This document shows positions 47,132 to 57,345 of a stretch of DNA of 64,000 bases, piece by piece; the first letter of the stretch is position 1; each line of letters begins with the position of its first letter. The notes under the pieces were generated by a model. That model saw only the letters and a list, made by a program, of their open reading frames with translations, was not told the origin of the DNA and searched no databases. Source of the stretch: Colletotrichum lupini (Eukaryota > Ascomycota > Sordariomycetes > Glomerellales > Glomerellaceae); contig NC_064673.1 of the NCBI RefSeq assembly GCF_023278565.1, forward strand, positions 2,418,001-2,482,000, read 5' to 3'. The position numbers and the translations under genes are program-made.

Positions 47132-50100
47132 ATGGACGACCTCTTGAATCTTGAGCTCTTGTCGCTCGTGTCTAAGGTGACCTCCGAACTGCAGAACCAT
47201 TTGGGCGTTTCCGACAAGACGCTCGCCGAGTTCATCATCGCCCAGCGAGTCGAAGCCGAAGACTACGATGGCTTCAAGAAGAAGCTCGCCGGCATGGGCG
47301 CCGACTTCCCCCCGAGTTTAGTCGAGAGCGTCGATCGCCTGGTGCTCACTATGCACCCAAAGATGAAGGGCAAAGCAAAGAAGAACAGCAACGGTGCCGG
47401 CAGCAGCGATGAACACCACCATCGCAGCGCCGCAGAGAAGGACGAGATCTTTAGAGGCCTCTCGGTGCCCGACAAGCCGGTGGCGTACGACAGCATAGGT
47501 GACGGCGTCGACGCCATTGACGATACGCTAGCGCTTTTGGAAGGGTTGGAGGGAAAGGCGCGGAAAGATAAACCAGACTCGCGCAAGCGAAGCCGCAGCC
47601 CAGACGACGGGCGCGACTCACGGCGGAAGCGGAGGGGTCGGTCGAGGTCGAGGGAGCGGAGGAAGCGCGACAAGTACCGGTCGAGATCACGATCGCACGA
47701 TGATTACGAGAGCGGACCTTCGCTGAAGCAGAGGAGTCGGAGACGCAACTACGATGACGAGGACGATGGCCGCTTTAGGAGGGCACCCGAGCCCGAAGTC
47801 GACGATGCGCCTCAGTTGCACAAGGTTTATAGTGGACATGTCACGGGTATCAAGGATTTCGGCGCCTTTGTCAACCTGCATGGCGTACGTGGCAAGGTGG
47901 ATGGTTTGGTACACATTTCGAGGCTGGTGGAAGGTCAGCGGGTCAATCACCCGTCAGATCTGTTGGAAAAGGGCCAGGACGTCAAAGTCAAGGTTGTCAA
48001 TATTGAGGGGAACAGGATAGGACTGTCAATGAAGGAGGTGGACCAAGAGACGGGCATGGATCTGTACCCGGAAGACAGGATATCCTCGGGCGCAAATATG
48101 CAAGCGTTGGGTGGCGGCGGCGGCGGCCGGAATGGAAACATGTTTGACGATGGGCCGATGCCACCACCACAGCATCAGCCTCGCCGGCAGAAGAAGCGCA
48201 TGACGTCCCCGGAAAGATGGGAGATCCGCCAGCTGATCGCGTCCGGTGTCGCGAAGGCTTCCGATTACCCCGACCTCGAAGAAGATTATAACGCGACACT
48301 GACAGGCGATGGAGAATTGGAGCTGGAGCAGGATGTCGATATCGAGGTTCGAGAGGAGGAACCGCCATTCCTGGCCGGTCAGACGAAGCAATCATTGGAA
48401 CTATCACCCATTCGAGTCGTCAAAGCACCCGATGGCTCTATGAACAGAGCTGCCATGTCGGGCACTGCGTTGGCAAAGGAGCGAAAGGAGCTAAAGCAAC
48501 AAGAAGCAGAGGCTGCCGCGGCGGAAGACTCCAAGGTCGACCTCTCTGCGCAGTGGAACGACCCGATGGCAGATCCAGACAAGCGCAAGTTCGCCAGCGA
48601 TCTACGAAACGCCAAGTCCCAGATGGCCCAGAGCAAGCCCGACGCTGTTCCGGAATGGAAGCGAGCTGTGGCGCCAAAGGACCAGACTTTTGGCAAGCGG
48701 ACGAACATGAGCATCAAGGATCAACGAGAGTCGTTGCCTGTCTTCGCCTTTAGGCGGAAGTTCTTAGACGCTGTTAGGGAGCACCAAGTCATGGTGGTTA
48801 TCGGAGAGACTGGTTCAGGCAAGACGACGCAGCTGACGCAATATCTCGCCGAGGATGGCTTCGCCAACGACGGAGTCATTGGTTGCACACAGCCCAGACG
48901 TGTAGCCGCCATGTCCGTTGCTAAGCGTGTGGCCGAAGAAGTTGGCACACCGCTGGGCGAGGCTGTCGGTTACACGATTCGTTTCGAGGACAAGACCAGT
49001 CCTGCGACGAAGATCAAGTATATGACGGATGGTATGCTTCAGCGTGAAATCCTCGTCGATCCCGATCTGAGGCGCTACTCAGTTATCATGCTCGACGAGG
49101 CCCACGAGCGTACCATTTCTACGGATGTCTTGTTTGCGCTTCTGAAGAAGACGATGAAGCGTCGGAAGGATCTCAAGGTCATTGCCACATCGGCAACGCT
49201 CGACGCCGACAAGTTCTCTTCGTATTTCGACGGCTGTCCCATTTTCACGATTCCTGGTCGCACGTTCCCCGTCGAGGTGCTGTACTCACGCGAGCCCGAA
49301 TCTGACTATCTCGATGCTGCGCTCGTCACCGTGATGCAGATTCACCTTACCGAACCGCCTGGGGATATCTTGCTTTTCTTGACGGGTCAGGAAGAAATCG
49401 ATACATCCGCTGAGATTCTGTATGAGCGGATGAAAGCATTAGGACCCAACGTCCCAGAGCTCATCATTTTGCCTGTGTACTCTGCACTCCCCAATGAGAT
49501 GCAGAGTCGTATTTTCGATCCCGCACCTCCTGGCTGCCGAAAGGTGGTCATCGCCACCAACATTGCCGAAACATCCATCACAATCGATAACATTTACTTC
49601 GTCGTTGACCCTGGTTTCGTCAAACAGAACGCTTACGATCCCAAGTTGGGCATGGATTCATTGGTTGTCACGCCAATTTCGCAAGCCCAGGCGAATCAAC
49701 GTGCTGGCCGCGCCGGACGTACAGGACCTGGAAAGTGTTTCCGCTTGTACACCGAAGCGGCCTACCAGTCCGAGATGTTGCCTACAACCATCCCCGAGAT
49801 CCAGAGGCAGAACTTGTCGCACGTCATTCTCATGCTCAAAGCCATGGGCATCAACGACCTGTTGCATTTTGACTTTATGGACCCCCCGCCAATTAACACT
49901 ATGCTTACAGCATTAGAAGAGCTATATGCGCTCAGTGCTCTGGATGACGAGGGCCTGCTGACGCGTCTGGGACGAAAGATGGCAGACTTTCCCATGGAAC
50001 CGTCTCTGGCCAAGGTGCTCATCATCTCCGTTGACATGAAGTGCTCAGCAGAGATGCTCATCATCGTCGCCATGCTCAACCTCCCCAATGTCTTTTACCG

Positions 50101-50734
50101 CCCCAAAGAGAAGCAATCGCAAGCAGACCAGAAGAAGGCCAAATTCCACGACCCGCACGGCGACCACCTCACACTGCTGAACGTCTACAACTCATGGAAG
50201 CAAAGTAGTTACTCGAGCCCCTGGTGTTTCGAGAACTTCATCCAGGCGCGTTCAATGAAGCGTGCCAAGGACGTGCACGACCAGCTCGTTAAGATCATGG
50301 ACCGGTACCGACACCCCATCGTCAGTTGCGGGCGGCATACGCAGATTGTGCGGCAGGCGCTCTGCTCTGGCTTCTTCCGCAACGCGGCGCGCAAGGATCC
50401 GCAGGAAGGGTACAAGACGCTCATCGAGGGGACGCCGGTGTACCTCCACCCGAGCTCGGCGCTGTTTGGGAAGCAGGCCGAGTGGGTCATTTACCACACG
50501 CTCGTGCTGACGACCAAGGAGTACATGCACTGCACGACGAGCATCGAGCCAAAGTGGCTCGTGGACGCGGCGCCCACGTTCTTCAAGGTTGCGCCGACGG
50601 ATCGGTTGTCCAAGAGGAAGCAGGCGGAGAGGATCCAGCCGCTGCATAATAAGTATGCTGGGGAGGACGACTGGAGGCTGAGTGCGCAGAGAAAGGGCGG
50701 TCGTGGAGGTGGTGGTGGCGGGACGTGGGGTTAA
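47132..50734 (+). CDS. prp22: pre-mRNA splicing DEAH-box RNA helicase Prp22 (DHX8)
   Basis: Intronless, 1200 residues, starting at an ideal context (CCGCCACCATGG). An N-terminal helical domain is followed by an RS-rich stretch (about 150-205), then an S1 RNA-binding domain at about 230-305 (VYSGHVTGIKDFGAFVNL to IGLSMKEVD). The S1 domain distinguishes Prp22 from other splicing DEAH proteins. Helicase motifs: GETGSGKTTQ (about 558), TQPRRVAAMSVAKRVAEE, MLDEAHERT (about 653), ATSATLDADKF, NIAETSITIDN and QRAGRAGRTGPGKCFRLY. Winged-helix, ratchet and OB-fold regions follow, ending in a Gly-rich tail. Prp22 acts in the second splicing step and releases mRNA from the spliceosome. Confidence 0.96.
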   Translation: MDDLLNLELLSLVSKVTSELQNHLGVSDKTLAEFIIAQRVEAEDYDGFKKKLAGMGADFPPSLVESVDRLVLTMHPKMKGKAKKNSNGAGSSDEHHHRSAAEKDEIFRGLSVPDKPVAYDSIGDGVDAIDDTLALLEGLEGKARKDKPDSRKRSRSPDDGRDSRRKRRGRSRSRERRKRDKYRSRSRSHDDYESGPSLKQRSRRRNYDDEDDGRFRRAPEPEVDDAPQLHKVYSGHVTGIKDFGAFVNLHGVRGKVDGLVHISRLVEGQRVNHPSDLLEKGQDVKVKVVNIEGNRIGLSMKEVDQETGMDLYPEDRISSGANMQALGGGGGGRNGNMFDDGPMPPPQHQPRRQKKRMTSPERWEIRQLIASGVAKASDYPDLEEDYNATLTGDGELELEQDVDIEVREEEPPFLAGQTKQSLELSPIRVVKAPDGSMNRAAMSGTALAKERKELKQQEAEAAAAEDSKVDLSAQWNDPMADPDKRKFASDLRNAKSQMAQSKPDAVPEWKRAVAPKDQTFGKRTNMSIKDQRESLPVFAFRRKFLDAVREHQVMVVIGETGSGKTTQLTQYLAEDGFANDGVIGCTQPRRVAAMSVAKRVAEEVGTPLGEAVGYTIRFEDKTSPATKIKYMTDGMLQREILVDPDLRRYSVIMLDEAHERTISTDVLFALLKKTMKRRKDLKVIATSATLDADKFSSYFDGCPIFTIPGRTFPVEVLYSREPESDYLDAALVTVMQIHLTEPPGDILLFLTGQEEIDTSAEILYERMKALGPNVPELIILPVYSALPNEMQSRIFDPAPPGCRKVVIATNIAETSITIDNIYFVVDPGFVKQNAYDPKLGMDSLVVTPISQAQANQRAGRAGRTGPGKCFRLYTEAAYQSEMLPTTIPEIQRQNLSHVILMLKAMGINDLLHFDFMDPPPINTMLTALEELYALSALDDEGLLTRLGRKMADFPMEPSLAKVLIISVDMKCSAEMLIIVAMLNLPNVFYRPKEKQSQADQKKAKFHDPHGDHLTLLNVYNSWKQSSYSSPWCFENFIQARSMKRAKDVHDQLVKIMDRYRHPIVSCGRHTQIVRQALCSGFFRNAARKDPQEGYKTLIEGTPVYLHPSSALFGKQAEWVIYHTLVLTTKEYMHCTTSIEPKWLVDAAPTFFKVAPTDRLSKRKQAERIQPLHNKYAGEDDWRLSAQRKGGRGGGGGGTWG

Positions 50735-52433
50735 CTCCCCGGCGGGCGAGGCCCATCCCATGGGGAGGGCCAAGGGAATGGGGAAGGCGAGTGGATGTAT
50801 GGATATGTGGAAGGCGAGGATTCAGGTTGTTATAGCTCAGTGAATATACCCAAGAAGAGAGATATGATGCACACAACTACGTATTCGTACGCCTCCTGGG
50901 ATGGCGAACGCGTCACCTGTGATGCGCGAGACTGACGACCGTAGACGATCCTCTAGGGGTGGTTTGGAATTTGTCAGCTTTGTGTTTGTTTTCTTGTTGG
51001 CATTGCGTTGCTGTATAGAGTAGCAGCCAAGACTGGTTCGTAGAGTCGCAGCTTCAACGAGAGCCTCATCGGGACTGGTTCGGGAACGCCGGGGGGAACA
51101 CAGTCCGCCGCGGACTGAGCCCATGCGAAGCTGGTCAAGACGGATTCATAGCCAAGACGTCGGGAGCGTAGGAGATGGATCGGGATGGACTACGCATCGA
51201 TAAGCATTCGCCGAACTGAGGAGGACTTGGCTTTCCATGATGAGTAGACCTTGGCGCTGTGTTGAACCTGAGGTCTGAGAGTGGCTTCCGGGGGCAGATT
51301 GATACCGTGTTGCCTAAGTCCAAGACTTGAAGGTCTCATGCCGACGGAGTACAATGACTCGGCCGATAGCCTGGACAAGGGCGATGGGAATGGCAGGTCG
51401 GAGCCGTTTTTTGCACCCGGCTCGGCGATGTAAGTGGTTTGTAAGGGTTCTAGAACGGAAACTCGGCAGGGTGTCGGATATGCATAATCCGTGGACGGGG
51501 AGATCTCAATAGCTTGAGAAGTCAGCCGTACGGATACTTAACTTCAGTTCCTTATCGATCTGGCGATGATGGAGGCCGCTTATTTAGACTTTGTCGGTAA
51601 GAGATGGGAAATGATACGATGCACTGGGAATGACTCGCAGCGGGGTTCTCAATGTTCTTTTCTGTCCTTCCGTGGCTTCTTTACCTGCGTTAGGTAAGGA
51701 AAGAATCCCAGCAGGGGATCAATCAACGAACCCTCTTTTGCCAAATTTAGGGGTTAATTCTGTATATTAACTACCAGATGCTTCCCGCTGCGAGGTTGAA
51801 CTCTAAAATCGCCTTCCAGGCTTACGGCAACGTCTATCGGGAAAATGTGGGTTTCCTTTTTCCTCGTGGTTCTAGTGATACCGCCAAGACGTTTCGGGAT
51901 GGGGACGCGTTCAACAGCCCTCTGCGAATGCTTTATCCGGCAGTGGTCTAAGGGGTTGGGGCAACTTGGGTTTCGGCGTTTGGCCTGATGTTTCCGAGGG
52001 GTAGATCATGTAGAAGGTATTACAGTTACACTGAGACCTTACGAATTTCAGTATGGAGTTGGTCGGATAGTGGGGGGGATGGTAGACGGAGGGTGGCTCT
52101 TTTTACAATAAGCTTGAATACCCCCCCTCTCACCATCCTACCTACATCTGGAAAAGACCGTTCTGGAGTTTCTCTCTTTGATGGATGGAGGGCGGGTCTG
52201 TTCGAATTTAGAGTTGGGACAAAGTTGCAGGCACTTGACGAAAAAGTTTGGATGGCATCTGTCAGATTTACAGTGCTATTTCCCGGTGTCATGAGACGAG
52301 ACGAACAACGATAACTCCGACGACGACACCAAGGAGTTGGATAACTATTTAACTAAGACGCGGAAGCACTAGCAGCAACCACCGAGTCATTTGCTTACAC
52401 GCCTTGCATGCATTCGACGAAGCCGAAGCCGAG
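50735..52433. other. intergenic, no gene recognised
   Basis: About 1.7 kb between prp22 and the cysteine-rich protein gene. Poly-C/G runs occur near 52070 and 52120. No supported gene or RNA was seen. Confidence 0.4.
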
Positions 52434-53754
52434 ATGACACGCCACCACCGGCCCACGGCGCTTCACCTCGCCACTGTCCTCGCGCTGCTGTCTGTCACAA
52501 CGAACCTGCCCGGCCTAATGTTGGTCCCCGGCGTTGCGGCAGTGGAGGATTAGAGGCTGAGGACGTCCCCCCCGAGTGCGCTCAGGTTTGCGCGCCTATA
52601 GTACAGCTCACGGCGCGGTGCGAGGTACAGGTGGAGGCCCAGTTCGGCAAGGACAAGCGGGATTTACCGGTTAGACAATACCATGATGGATCGGTAAAGG
52701 ACAGGGATGTCAAGGGAAGGGTAGAATGGAGAGGGGATGGTAAGAAGAGAAGGAGGAGGAATCTACAGAGGATGCTGGGTCGGAGACTCAGCGGGAGACA
52801 GGAGCCGGAGTCAGAAGATAGCAGCGACGACGAAGAGGAGCCCACGGCGAGTCTGGCTCTGGGGTCGGGCTTCGCTGCGGTGCCTACGTTGGGCGTCGGG
52901 CGCTCAGCGAGTGCGGAGGATGCTGCGAAGGAGGCTTCCGAGAAGGCTGCTGAGGCGGCGGCGAAGAATGCTTCGAGGGCGTGTGTTTGTGGGGAGAGGG
53001 GGTTTGACGTTGCCGGGGCTGCGTTTGGGTGTTTGTCGTGCATTTCGCGGAACGTTACGGCCGTGGAAGCCAATGAGGGTGAGTTCACCTCTTGCAAGAG
53101 TCGAGACTGTTCACTTGGCTCAGTCTTCTGAAAGGAAGGCGATCATACTAACGATGGAGTGCAGATATCAGAGAAATCATTGGAGAATGCGGCTTCGTTG
53201 CCGCGCCGGCCGCTCCGGTCCCGGCGCCGCCGGTGACGATTTCGACGACTACAACTTCATCTCCGCCGATAGTCCCACCGCCAGTGTTGAACCCGGCCGT
53301 GACAACAACGTTGCCGGCAAACTTGGCCCCCGCGCAACCCTTCCCATCGTCGTCTACCTCTTCGTCCTCGTCATCGGTACCCCTTCCCCCAGCGCCCGCT
53401 ATACCACCCGCCATCCAGACATCTACCTCAACAACTGCACCCCCGCCGACCATTCCGCCGGCAGTTCAGACTCCATCAGCCTCACCTGCTCCGCCGCCGC
53501 CATCCGTACCCCCCGTTAACGGGGTTTCTTCGGCCCCGTCTTCGGAGTCCATCACGCCGGTGACGGTCTTTGTTCCACCGAATTTTCAAACGCTGCCGTC
53601 CATCGTGCCTCCGAATGATTTTCGTAACGCACCGTCTCTGCCTGATGCGAATGGAAACCAGATGAGTAGTGCGGAGGGGCGATCTAGGGTACTCCGGTTG
53701 TGGGGGGCGGGCGGTGCGTGGGTGGTTATTCTGGCTTTGTTCATGCTAGGTTGA
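52434..53754 (+). CDS. secreted, probably GPI-anchored Cys-containing protein with Pro/Thr/Ser-rich stalk
   Basis: Best model: exons 52434-52489, 52543-53078 and 53165-53754, giving 393 residues. The first exon supplies a signal-peptide-like start (ALHLATVLALL). Joined to VPPECAQVCAPIVQLTARC, this gives the layout of a family of fungal surface proteins with an N-terminal Cys cluster and a second cluster (CVCGERGFDVAGAAFGCLSC, then IIGECGF). An acidic/basic linker lies between the clusters. The C-terminal 200 residues are a Pro/Thr/Ser stalk ending in a hydrophobic tail (WVVILALFMLG), as for GPI attachment. The first intron (53 bp, donor GTCTGT) is the weak point: without it the signal peptide runs into a TAG in another frame, so a frameshift is the alternative. 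Function unknown. Confidence 0.65.
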
Positions 53755-56700
53755 AGACGGGGATGATGTTATTGGCCAAACTCGTGTCTAAGAGCAAAGC
53801 GGTCAAAGACAATGGAGTGATTAAATAATCTGTCCTCCTTCGCTTAAAGTTTCAGTGGTTGAAAATACCGCATTGAGTGAAAGCGATGGCCTCGACTTGT
53901 TTCTCAAGAAAAGTTCTATGTTATCGAGTGAGAGTTGCAGTCAATCTGATGTGATTACATAGTCTATACATACTAACGACTTGTCGGATTCTAGTTTGAC
54001 ATTCCTTGGAGGCTTCGTTTGTGGAAAATTCGACTCGAGTGAGCTGACACTATGTATCTTGATACTTGCATCTGACTCCTCCTATTCGATCTTCGTCCTG
54101 CAGTATTGGAGAAGAGCTCTACCGACCCAATTGGCTACCTGACTTTGATGTGGTCTAAAAATAAGAACAGAAACGAAATTAGGTCTCATAGTCTTCAGAA
54201 AGGAGCCTTTCAACATGGATACATTTCTATCTTCTAGAGCGGTAACTGTTTACCAAACCAAACATATGCTCTCAAGTATAAACTTTCGACACGGAAGAGC
54301 AACCGAGTTCTCAGGGGAGACTCATTGCTTTCCTTTAAAACCATATGAGCAGTTTTTGACGATACACGATAAGAAATTGGGGCACCTCAACATGTCGCAG
54401 CATGAGAGCATTCAGGGAATGCTATTTTGGATAACATATACTTGACCAATCCTCCTGCATGTGAATTAAAGACCTTAACCGCCACTACTGCGAATGAGAA
54501 ACTTGTATCGCTTATCCTCTCCACAGGAAAGATTTCAAAGAGCACTTTTGTGCGACAGCTCTTGCTCCCTGGTTTTTCATAATAAATCACGGGTTCTGCA
54601 AAATGTATGGAATCCTATTAATGGTCAAAGCCACACCGCGATATTTTTCATGCCATTGGAATGCAACGTCAGCCAAGCTGGATTCAAGGCAAGGGCCGAT
54701 CATAGCCCGAAGAGTGGCACTTCCGAAGCATTGCTGTTGCAGCACTAGGGGATGTATCCGCAGGCGAGAAGGCGTACTCCACTGGGCCGTGCGGTCCAGA
54801 TGTGCCGTCCACTAGATGCCGTAATGCAGCCAGTGAGTTTCACGGCACTTGATCAGGCGGAACTGGAGTCATAACTTTGAACTGAAGATTTGTGTTGGTT
54901 GATCAACAGACTTCATCCGGGCATGTGGGAGTTTAGCGTGATCGTGAGATCGTTGGCGAGTGTTCTTCTGCGGATTGGACCAACTGATTTGGATAAGTGT
55001 TGTCCATTACAGGCAGCTGAAAGCATCATTGCAAAAATGGCGGGTGCGTGACATGAAGTAGGGCTATTATTTAACCATCATAATCGTGTACAACGCTATT
55101 CGAGTTTCATTGGAAATTGAACAGATCAATGGCGCCAGATGACTCATTACATCTGTGAGCGATGAACAGCGTGCAAAAACCAGATTGTCGAACGAATGCT
55201 GACTCTGCTCAATGAGACAATATTTCTATCTTGACAGTCGAATTCGTGGCTCAATGATAATGAGGCGAAGGCCCAATATCGAAATTCGAGATACAGCGTT
55301 CTACCTAGCCGTGCCAGTTCGAGAAGAAAGTCGGTCAAGCAAGGTGAAGGAGATGAAGGGACGCCATATTTAGTACGCGGACCCAAGGATCGGGGAATCT
55401 TCCTTGATATCATCCCACGGCCCACCGACTGGGTCTCGCCTTCATGTTGTTAGCCAAAGCTGAAAGAGGAGACCAGACTGCAAGGGGCTCGTAGCCGAGG
55501 CAAAAGCGGAGCAAAGCAACCATCAAACGAGGGCTGCCATCCGATATTCAAGAGAGTGAAAACCCACAAAAGTCGAGCATTAGCAAAATAAACCCGTTTT
55601 CAAAGCTGGCTGGGGAAGCCAGCTTTGAAAATATTTTGGGCTACGACCTGTTATGTTTGTGCAACTTCGCCTTATGGAATGGTCCTCAAACCATGACCTG
55701 GGAAACACAAGTTGACAAGACAGGGCATCCACATCCAAAAACCGTGCCGCTTTTTCTTGGTAACTCCACCGGGGCGAACCCCTTCACTAATACGGAGTAC
55801 AGATTCGAATACGACGCCCGACCACTACGCCGTGGAAACCAGCCCTGTGAACGTCTGGATTGGTCGTTGACTTCCGGAGCGGGAGGCTCAGCCCCTGAGC
55901 GGGAGCAATCAAAGCGACACGTTTTTTCTGCCCTTTGAAGCTGGGAGTTGGAGCCCTCCAATCCCGAAAGGTCTGCGTAAACGGGTGTGGAAAACTTGGA
56001 AGTGCTCGGCAACTTGACGGGTTTAACGCGCCGCGTGGCCAGATGAACAAAGACAGTCCGTCGCTCTGATGTAACGAAACTAGAAGAAGACCGGCGGCAC
56101 TTAGGAATATTCGTGAGCTGTCATCACTTGAAACAAATAGCAAGACACTGAAAGTGAACTAGAGGAAGGAAAAAAATATTGACTTGGAGAAAAGCCGCTG
56201 GTCTAAAGAATTCGATGCAACGGTGCAGGAGATCTTTGCCAATCACGCCCCCAAGAGCGACCAGCGCCATCAAGATCTCGGCGGCTTGAGTGAGACAACC
56301 CCTGTCTAGCGCGGGACAATGGCTCGAATGGTCAATGGAGAAAAAGAATAGGGGAACGGCGGAATCCTGCCCGTCACTTCAAGGAAAAACAACCCACCAT
56401 GTTCACGACATCCACTCAGACCACCATCAGGCCCCCGTTGCAGTCCACTTCGAGCCCACCTTGTCCCGATCAAGGGCCTGTTCCTGGATGTCAAGCAGGG
56501 GGTGGGCTTACACACATGCGACCTCCGCTTCATTGGCCTCGGGACGACGACACCTTTGCGCGGAGTGTACCTGAGCCGCCAGCCAACCGCCGTGCCGTTC
56601 CTGGCATTCCATGAACGAATGCGGACTTAGTGCGCATGTGTTTATGTGTTGGTGTGTTTGAGGTTCTCTGGGCCTGCAGGAAACATGTTCTTGTGCCCAC

Positions 56701-57345
56701 TCACAAGCGCATATGTCAATGCACAAGTGGCATAGAGGCATGGAGATGCGAGGAGTGGAACCACGATTACTTACGTATGTTGGCAGACGATGCACAAGAC
56801 CCTTGATATATCTCCAGAACCGGCAGAGTCTGTCAAGGGGCCGAGGGGATGAGCGGGCTATGTATGTTCTAGTTCGTTCTCCATCCAGAGCCCCTGAACG
56901 AACCAGTGCTCCCGGTACTGCTCACCAAGGCTCTGTCGGTACGAGGGGATCCAATGAGAATGAAATTGTTGGAGAAACAGGTAGGTCGTAGACCCCCCTG
57001 AGCATCTCAGCCCGTCTCTCCGCGGGTGAATCGAATGGCCAGGAGCGAATCTGGGTCGACCGTCTTTTTCGGGTCGGTATAAGACTCATGGTAACCCCAT
57101 GGGAGCAAGCGCCTTGCGCATCTAGGCCCTCCCTCTCACCTTCTTTCAAGATTCCTGTTCTGGTTTCTTAAGTCATTCTTTTGTTCAAGAACAAGCTTTC
57201 GAATTTCTTCATTCTGTTCACTCACTTTACAGTTCGAAGACCCATTTCTGTCGTTTCTTAATTGTGTTTGATATCTCCCGTTTCTGTCTTTCTGCATAGT
57301 TATTCCACCTAGTTTTATATTCCTCATATCCATCCTTAGCCCACA
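53755..57345. other. long intergenic region, nothing recognised
   Basis: About 3.6 kb. Apart from a perfect hairpin at 55597-55631 I see no supported gene. The final 250 bases before the GH16 gene are T-rich and form its leader. Confidence 0.4.
55597..55631. repeat. perfect 15-bp inverted repeat (hairpin)
   Basis: Arms TTTTCAAAGCTGGCT and AGCCAGCTTTGAAAA pair perfectly around a GGGGA loop. There is no adjacent gene whose end it would serve. Confidence 0.9.

Noticed and set aside
56740..56815. tRNA-like segment on the minus strand with a T-arm-like GTGGTTCCACTCC and nearly pairing ends (GGAGAT/ATCTCC)
   Set aside because: No acceptable D arm or A box and no pairing anticodon stem. At best a decayed tRNA.
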